A stretch of DNA of 64,000 nucleotides from a virus. The stretch is taken from IMG/VR virus record IMGVR_UViG_3300036399_001297, positions 19,005 to 83,004 of that record. One strand, 5' to 3'. The notes beneath the pieces were generated by a model. That model worked only from the letters and a program-made list of their open reading frames with translations, was not told where the DNA came from and ran no database searches. Of this stretch, positions 60,437-64,000 are shown one piece after another; positions within the stretch are counted from its first letter, which is position 1, and every line of letters begins with the position of its first letter. A program made the translations under genes and the position numbers.

Positions 60437-60444
60437 TACTTATC
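60437..60444 (-). promoter_or_regulatory. GATAAGTA late-promoter-like element
   Basis: Minus-strand GATAAGTATTTATTATAATATG: 11 bases lie between the element and ATG 60425. Confidence 0.5.
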
Positions 60445-60472
60445 AAATATAAAATACAAAATAATATTTATA

Positions 60473-60805
60473 TTAAATATTCCAAGAATTTTTACAATAA
60501 AAAATATAATATATTAAATAAAAATATAAAAAAATTAATGTAGCTAATCCGAAAGACCCATTAAAAGCTAAATATCCTATTATTGGGTAATATAATAGGA
60601 TATTAAATTTTAAGCTATGCTTAGGTGAAATTTCTAATATATGTTTTCTGAATTCCGAATAGTCTATTTTTATTAGAATTAAAACCAAAGAAAATAATAA
60701 AAAAGAAAATATAAAATATATCCAAGATATTATTTTTATGAAATTAAAATAAGGTAAAAAATAAATCCAAGTCCAAGATAAAAATAGATGAAACCACCTA
60801 AGCAT
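60473..60805 (-). CDS. Small multi-spanning membrane protein
   Basis: 110 residues, mostly Phe/Ile/Leu/Tyr, with three or four predicted transmembrane helices (for example IISWIYFIFSFLLFSLVLIL and FGLATLIFLYFYLIYYIFY) separated by a charged loop (KIDYSEFRKHILEISPKHS). A holin or other lysis role is possible by size and topology but nothing specific supports it. No lysis genes were found beside it. Confidence 0.6.
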   Translation of the reverse strand: MLRWFHLFLSWTWIYFLPYFNFIKIISWIYFIFSFLLFSLVLILIKIDYSEFRKHILEISPKHSLKFNILLYYPIIGYLAFNGSFGLATLIFLYFYLIYYIFYCKNSWNI

Positions 60806-60812
60806 TAATTTT

Positions 60813-61868
60813 TTACACTTTTACGGTTTTACCCAAAGTACTAATATTAGCTTTATTATCATTAACCATTACTTGTTCTATGCCGTATTGATCTGATCCC
60901 AAAGATACAATAGAAAATCCGTTTTGCCAGTTAGGAGCAGATCCATAAAGAGGGGATAGATCGCAAGCACATCCGTTTTCCCATGCATATAATTGTTTAT
61001 CTTTTCTATTTCCGATAGCAGGAATTCTTTGTGCCGTCGAACCAAATCGATGGGTATGGTTATGAATCAAAGAAACCATCCATTTATCCATATGTGCTCT
61101 AGCCGAATTTCCTCCATTTTTTCTTACAATATCACCATGAAGAACAATCAATTCCGGTGTCACTTCCACATAATCAACTAATTCTACATACTCTTGATAG
61201 TCACCCAAGAAAATATTTCCATATGATAATGTTTCTTGAATATCTGGCAAGCTAGAAAGTTCTCCGATTCTATCACTCAAATATCTAAACCATCTTCCGG
61301 TAATATCGTTTCCGCTGTGATTTGCATTAGTTTCAAAAATTTTAGCTCCGTTTGAGACACTAATTAATTCTGCTAAAAATTTATGATATTCAATTCTTTC
61401 TTCTGCCAATGAATAATTGTGTCTGATATCTTTAGGGTATCTAGAAATAGCAAACATATCTACCGTATCACCATTCAAAATAATTGTTTTGGGTGATAAT
61501 TCTCTTACCGTTTCTAGGAAAATATCAATGGTTGGTTTATGTTGAACCGGAAAATGTGTGTCGCCAATAATCAAACAATAATCTGAATTGCTCTTGGTCA
61601 ATTTATTATTTTTAGAAACATTACATTTGATAGGAGAAAGATTTTCAAGAAATTCGAAAAATTCTTCTTTTTCTATATTTGTTTGCCTAGATAAATTTTT
61701 ATTTGTATATCCAGATACATTATTTTGTTTTTCTTGTAACGGTTTATGCCTATCATAAAACCAATCTCTTGCGGTGGTTTTACCGATTTTAAGCATTTGA
61801 GCTATTACGTCGAAGGTGAGTCCTTCTTGACGAAGGCGTTTTACGGTTTCAGGGTTTTTGTTTTCCAT
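60813..61868 (-). CDS. Metallophosphoesterase with N-terminal HTH
   Basis: A 351-residue protein. I use ATG 61868 (MENKNPETVKRL); a longer frame to 61907 lacks support. Residues 5-45 form a helix-turn-helix (RQEGLTFDVIAQMLKIGKTT), like resolvase or sigma-type DNA-binding modules. The phosphoesterase has IIGDTHFP, ILNGDTVDMF, ETNANHSGND, IVLHGDIV and IHNHTHRFG, so all metal ligands are present. It is not the gp47 partner of gp46 by its motif context. An HTH joined to a phosphoesterase suggests action on DNA ends or a site-specific role, by inference. Confidence 0.8.
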   Translation of the reverse strand: MENKNPETVKRLRQEGLTFDVIAQMLKIGKTTARDWFYDRHKPLQEKQNNVSGYTNKNLSRQTNIEKEEFFEFLENLSPIKCNVSKNNKLTKSNSDYCLIIGDTHFPVQHKPTIDIFLETVRELSPKTIILNGDTVDMFAISRYPKDIRHNYSLAEERIEYHKFLAELISVSNGAKIFETNANHSGNDITGRWFRYLSDRIGELSSLPDIQETLSYGNIFLGDYQEYVELVDYVEVTPELIVLHGDIVRKNGGNSARAHMDKWMVSLIHNHTHRFGSTAQRIPAIGNRKDKQLYAWENGCACDLSPLYGSAPNWQNGFSIVSLGSDQYGIEQVMVNDNKANISTLGKTVKV

Positions 61869-61879
61869 GATTCTTTTTA

Positions 61880-61907
61880 AGATTAACAGATATAAAAAAT
61901 ATGTCAA
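61880..61907 (-). promoter_or_regulatory. sigma70-like promoter of the metallophosphoesterase gene
   Basis: Minus-strand TTGACA (61907-61902), 16 bases, TAATCT (61885-61880), then 11 bases to ATG 61868, again giving a very short leader. Confidence 0.5.
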
Positions 61908-61949
61908 CTATTTTTAATTGTTTGGACGAGTACTATAATTATTTATACA

Positions 61950-63884
61950 ATGTATATTCTCAACAACCAAGTTTCATCCGTTCCAATAAATTCAAATGTT
62001 GGATATAATAATTCTTGGATAAAGGTTTCAAATGATGCCGGAAGAGAAATGTTTGCCCAAGCAAATTATATAACAAATTTTGATGATTTGAGTATTTCGT
62101 TATCAGCATCGGATGTTAATATAGGAAACGTTCATATCGCAGATCCTGTCACAGGGTTACACGCAGATGTTGTTTCGGTGGGAATCGGTTCGGGTGCTTT
62201 ACGAGTTATTAGTCAAGACCTAGAATCAACTGAAGACGATGTTACTATAGGTGACAGATTGGGAAATTTTGCTGCCATCCACTCAACATTAAGCGCACTT
62301 AAAGTTTATAATACAAATCCTATATCTTCTGTAGATATAACAAATATTGTATCAATAAAAGCATCTACTACCCTTCCAATATCTGGATCTGTAACAATTT
62401 TAAATCCAATAACATCTTTTAATGTTTTAAATTTTCCAGCACAATTAAGTTCTGTTAGTATTACTAATCAGTTAACCGGAATAACTGTTTTAAATCCGGT
62501 TACAGCTGTTAGTATTACTAATCAGTTAACCGGAATAATTGTTTTAAATCCGGTTACGGCTGTTAGTATTACTAATCAGTTAACCGGAATAACTGTTTTA
62601 AATCCGGTTACAGCTGTTAGTATTACTAATCAGTTAACCGGAATAACTGTTTTAAATCCCGTTACTCAAATTACTACATCCCAAGAACCAACTCAACTTG
62701 ATGCATTTGGTAGGTTAAGAGTGTCTTCCCCTATGACTTTGTTTGATTCTTCACATCGTTACAGGGATAATAATTTATGGTCTACACTATCCGCAAATGG
62801 AGGTTCGGTTTCATTCAATCCATCACAGGGATTGATGGAATTAAATGTTACCAATACGGCAGGAGCAAGCGCAATAAGAGAAACAACAAAGGTATTTTCC
62901 TATCAGCCCGGTAAATCTTTGCTTGTTATGAATACATTTGTCATGGCTTCTTCTGCTACCAATTTAAGACAGAGGGTAGGATATTTTGGAGATCAGAATG
63001 GAATATATTTTCAGTTAGATGATGGCAATATTAGTTTTGTTGAAAGATCCCTTGTCACTGGTTCAGTTACAGAGACTGTAGTTTCTCGATCTAATTGGAA
63101 TGGAGATAAGCTAGATGGAACTGGTTCTTCTGGTATAGTTTTAAATATAACCAAAGCTCAAATTCTTTGGATGGATATCGAATGGCTTGGTTTGGGTACG
63201 GTTAGAGTTGGCTTTGTTATAAACGGACAGTTTATTGTTTGCCACTCATTCCATCATGCTAATATTATAGATTCAACTTATATTACTACAGCTTCTTTAC
63301 CTTTAAGATATGAAATAACAAATAAAGCAGCAACAGGTGGATCTAAAACACTAAAACAAGTATGTTCTACTGTAATTTCAGAAGGTGGTTATGAATTAAG
63401 AGGCTTACAACAAGCAGTATCTATTCCAATAACTGCACCAAGAACGTTTGCAGTAGCTGGTACGTTTTATCCAATTATTTCAATTCGATTAAAAACAACT
63501 CCAGACAGACTCGATGCAATTATTATTTTAACGGCTTTATCAATTCTTGGGGGTGGAAATGGCATAAACTATAACTGGCAGGTTAAAGCAAGCGGAGTCA
63601 CAACAGGGGGAAGTTGGGTTGATGCTGGAGTTGATAGTGCCGTTCAATACAACATTACAGGAACAAGCTATGCGGGGGGAAGAATTTTAGCAAGTGGGTT
63701 TTTAAATGCTTCGAATCAAGGTTCTCCGAATTTAGATATTCTTAAAGAAGCTTTGTTTAAGTTTCAATTAGAACGAAACAATTTAACAAAAACTCCCTTT
63801 GAATTAACTTTGGTTGCTGCATCAGATACCACTAATGGATCTGGTATGTTTGCTTCTATGGATTGGGAAGAAGTTAGTCGTTGA
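61950..63884 (+). CDS. Repeat-bearing virion structural protein
   Basis: A 644-residue protein. Residues about 169-240 hold four 18-residue tandem repeats of the type VSITNQLTGITVLNPVTA, after looser versions upstream, giving a beta-strand-per-repeat stalk. Next comes TQLDAFGRLRVSSPMTLFD, a segment recurrent in phage structural proteins, then a beta-rich globular domain (KVFSYQPGKSLLVMNTFV, IYFQLDDGNISFVERS, LWMDIEWLGLGTVRVGF). It may be a head or tail decoration or fibre protein. TATAATTATTTATACA precedes the ATG. Confidence 0.72.
   Translation: MYILNNQVSSVPINSNVGYNNSWIKVSNDAGREMFAQANYITNFDDLSISLSASDVNIGNVHIADPVTGLHADVVSVGIGSGALRVISQDLESTEDDVTIGDRLGNFAAIHSTLSALKVYNTNPISSVDITNIVSIKASTTLPISGSVTILNPITSFNVLNFPAQLSSVSITNQLTGITVLNPVTAVSITNQLTGIIVLNPVTAVSITNQLTGITVLNPVTAVSITNQLTGITVLNPVTQITTSQEPTQLDAFGRLRVSSPMTLFDSSHRYRDNNLWSTLSANGGSVSFNPSQGLMELNVTNTAGASAIRETTKVFSYQPGKSLLVMNTFVMASSATNLRQRVGYFGDQNGIYFQLDDGNISFVERSLVTGSVTETVVSRSNWNGDKLDGTGSSGIVLNITKAQILWMDIEWLGLGTVRVGFVINGQFIVCHSFHHANIIDSTYITTASLPLRYEITNKAATGGSKTLKQVCSTVISEGGYELRGLQQAVSIPITAPRTFAVAGTFYPIISIRLKTTPDRLDAIIILTALSILGGGNGINYNWQVKASGVTTGGSWVDAGVDSAVQYNITGTSYAGGRILASGFLNASNQGSPNLDILKEALFKFQLERNNLTKTPFELTLVAASDTTNGSGMFASMDWEEVSR
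62454..62669 (+). repeat. Four 54-base tandem repeats
   Basis: Units start at 62454, 62508, 62562 and 62616, each opening GTTAGTATTACTAATCAG. Units 1 and 3 look identical, 2 and 4 differ at few bases. They encode the 18-residue stalk repeat of the 61950-63884 protein. Confidence 0.9.
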
Positions 63885-63909
63885 TATATTAAAAAACTAA
63901 ATATAATAT

Positions 63910-64000
63910 ATGTTTAAATTTATTGTAGGATTTGCTGCTTTAGTTGTTGCTGGATGTGCTGCCTTTTTTTCGGTACAGGGTTTGGCTACATTATATGCTG
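63910..64000 (+). CDS. N-terminus of a phage protein with hydrophobic start (partial)
   Basis: ATG 63910 opens a frame that runs off the right edge: 30 residues, MFKFIVGFAALVVAGCAAFF then SVQGLATLYA. The hydrophobic segment with VAGC looks like a lipobox but this opening is also common in large T4-like phage proteins of unknown function whose next helices are hydrophobic. Partial, so no more can be said. Confidence 0.6.
   Translation, partial: MFKFIVGFAALVVAGCAAFFSVQGLATLYA

Noticed and set aside
60473-60805. Holin
   Set aside because: Membrane topology alone is not enough and no endolysin gene lies next to it.
60813-61868. gp47, the nuclease partner of gp46
   Set aside because: Phosphoesterase motifs are present, but the HTH N-terminus, size and distance from gp46 do not fit gp47.
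62454-62669. 54-base repeats as a replication iteron or CRISPR
   Set aside because: In frame with a long coding sequence and no spacers; codon-level conservation points to a protein repeat.
1-64000. tRNA genes or an integrase/attachment site
   Set aside because: No cloverleaf-like segment or integrase motif was noticed by eye; a tRNAscan-SE run would settle the tRNA question.

Overview
This window is part of the genome of a strictly virulent-type, T4-like myovirus (contractile-tailed Caudoviricetes). The DNA is AT-rich, densely packed and has no gap over 300 bases. Recognisable T4-type functions are the replication and recombination set (gp46, gp43 polymerase, UvsX, gp41 helicase, gp32, a gp45-like clamp), the packaging motor gp17 (TerL), gp18 sheath, gp19 tube, a tape measure, gp53, a gp5-type spike with a lytic domain, a gp27-like hub, a gp14-like neck protein, and nucleotide enzymes (NrdA, NrdB, dUTPase, dNMP kinase). 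Portal, prohead protease and major capsid genes are not here and must lie outside. I saw no tRNA, CRISPR or integrase gene. Clear Shine-Dalgarno sites are rare (one good case at 24256). That, a Bacteroidota-style NrdB and GCTxPC-type repeats weakly suggest a Bacteroidota host, but this is inference only.

Layout. 1-3.6 kb: end of a glycosyltransferase run, a capsid/virion-like protein, a basic Cys protein and a Thr/Pro-repeat adhesin. 3.6-8.9 kb: a tight plus-strand cassette of glycosyltransferases and one methyltransferase. 8.9-25.2 kb: plus-strand DNA replication and recombination genes. 25.3-47.4 kb: a long, mostly minus-strand late block for hub, baseplate, terminase, tape measure, tube and sheath, broken by one plus-strand dNMP kinase. 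47.5-51.3 kb: small genes, a free-standing GIY-YIG endonuclease and PhoH. 51.3-56.1 kb: neck, putative prohead core, a PD-(D/E)XK nuclease and an AAA+ ATPase on the minus strand. 56.1-59.9 kb: metallopeptidase-like protein, NrdB, NrdA and dUTPase. 59.9-64 kb: small proteins, an HTH-metallophosphoesterase and a repeat-bearing structural protein.

The most striking feature is that two essential genes are fractured. uvsX is split by a canonical split intein, with a Vsr-like (EDxHD-type) homing endonuclease ORF between the halves. terL carries a contiguous LAGLIDADG intein exactly in its Walker A motif, and a second, atypically split intein just before Walker B, interrupted by a GIY-YIG endonuclease ORF. 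If these readings are right, both recombinase and packaging motor need protein trans-splicing to exist.

A second theme is transcription start geometry. A T4-late-like element (TATAAATA, or a variant with core TAAGTA) sits only about 3-16 bases before many start codons, including those of the two inserted homing endonucleases, and sigma70-like promoters of uvsX and gene 43 end 6 bases before ATG. This suggests leaderless or near-leaderless mRNAs. A third theme is a set of short N-terminal helices ending in (L/I)xE, like T4 capsid-targeting sequences, on several otherwise unknown proteins.
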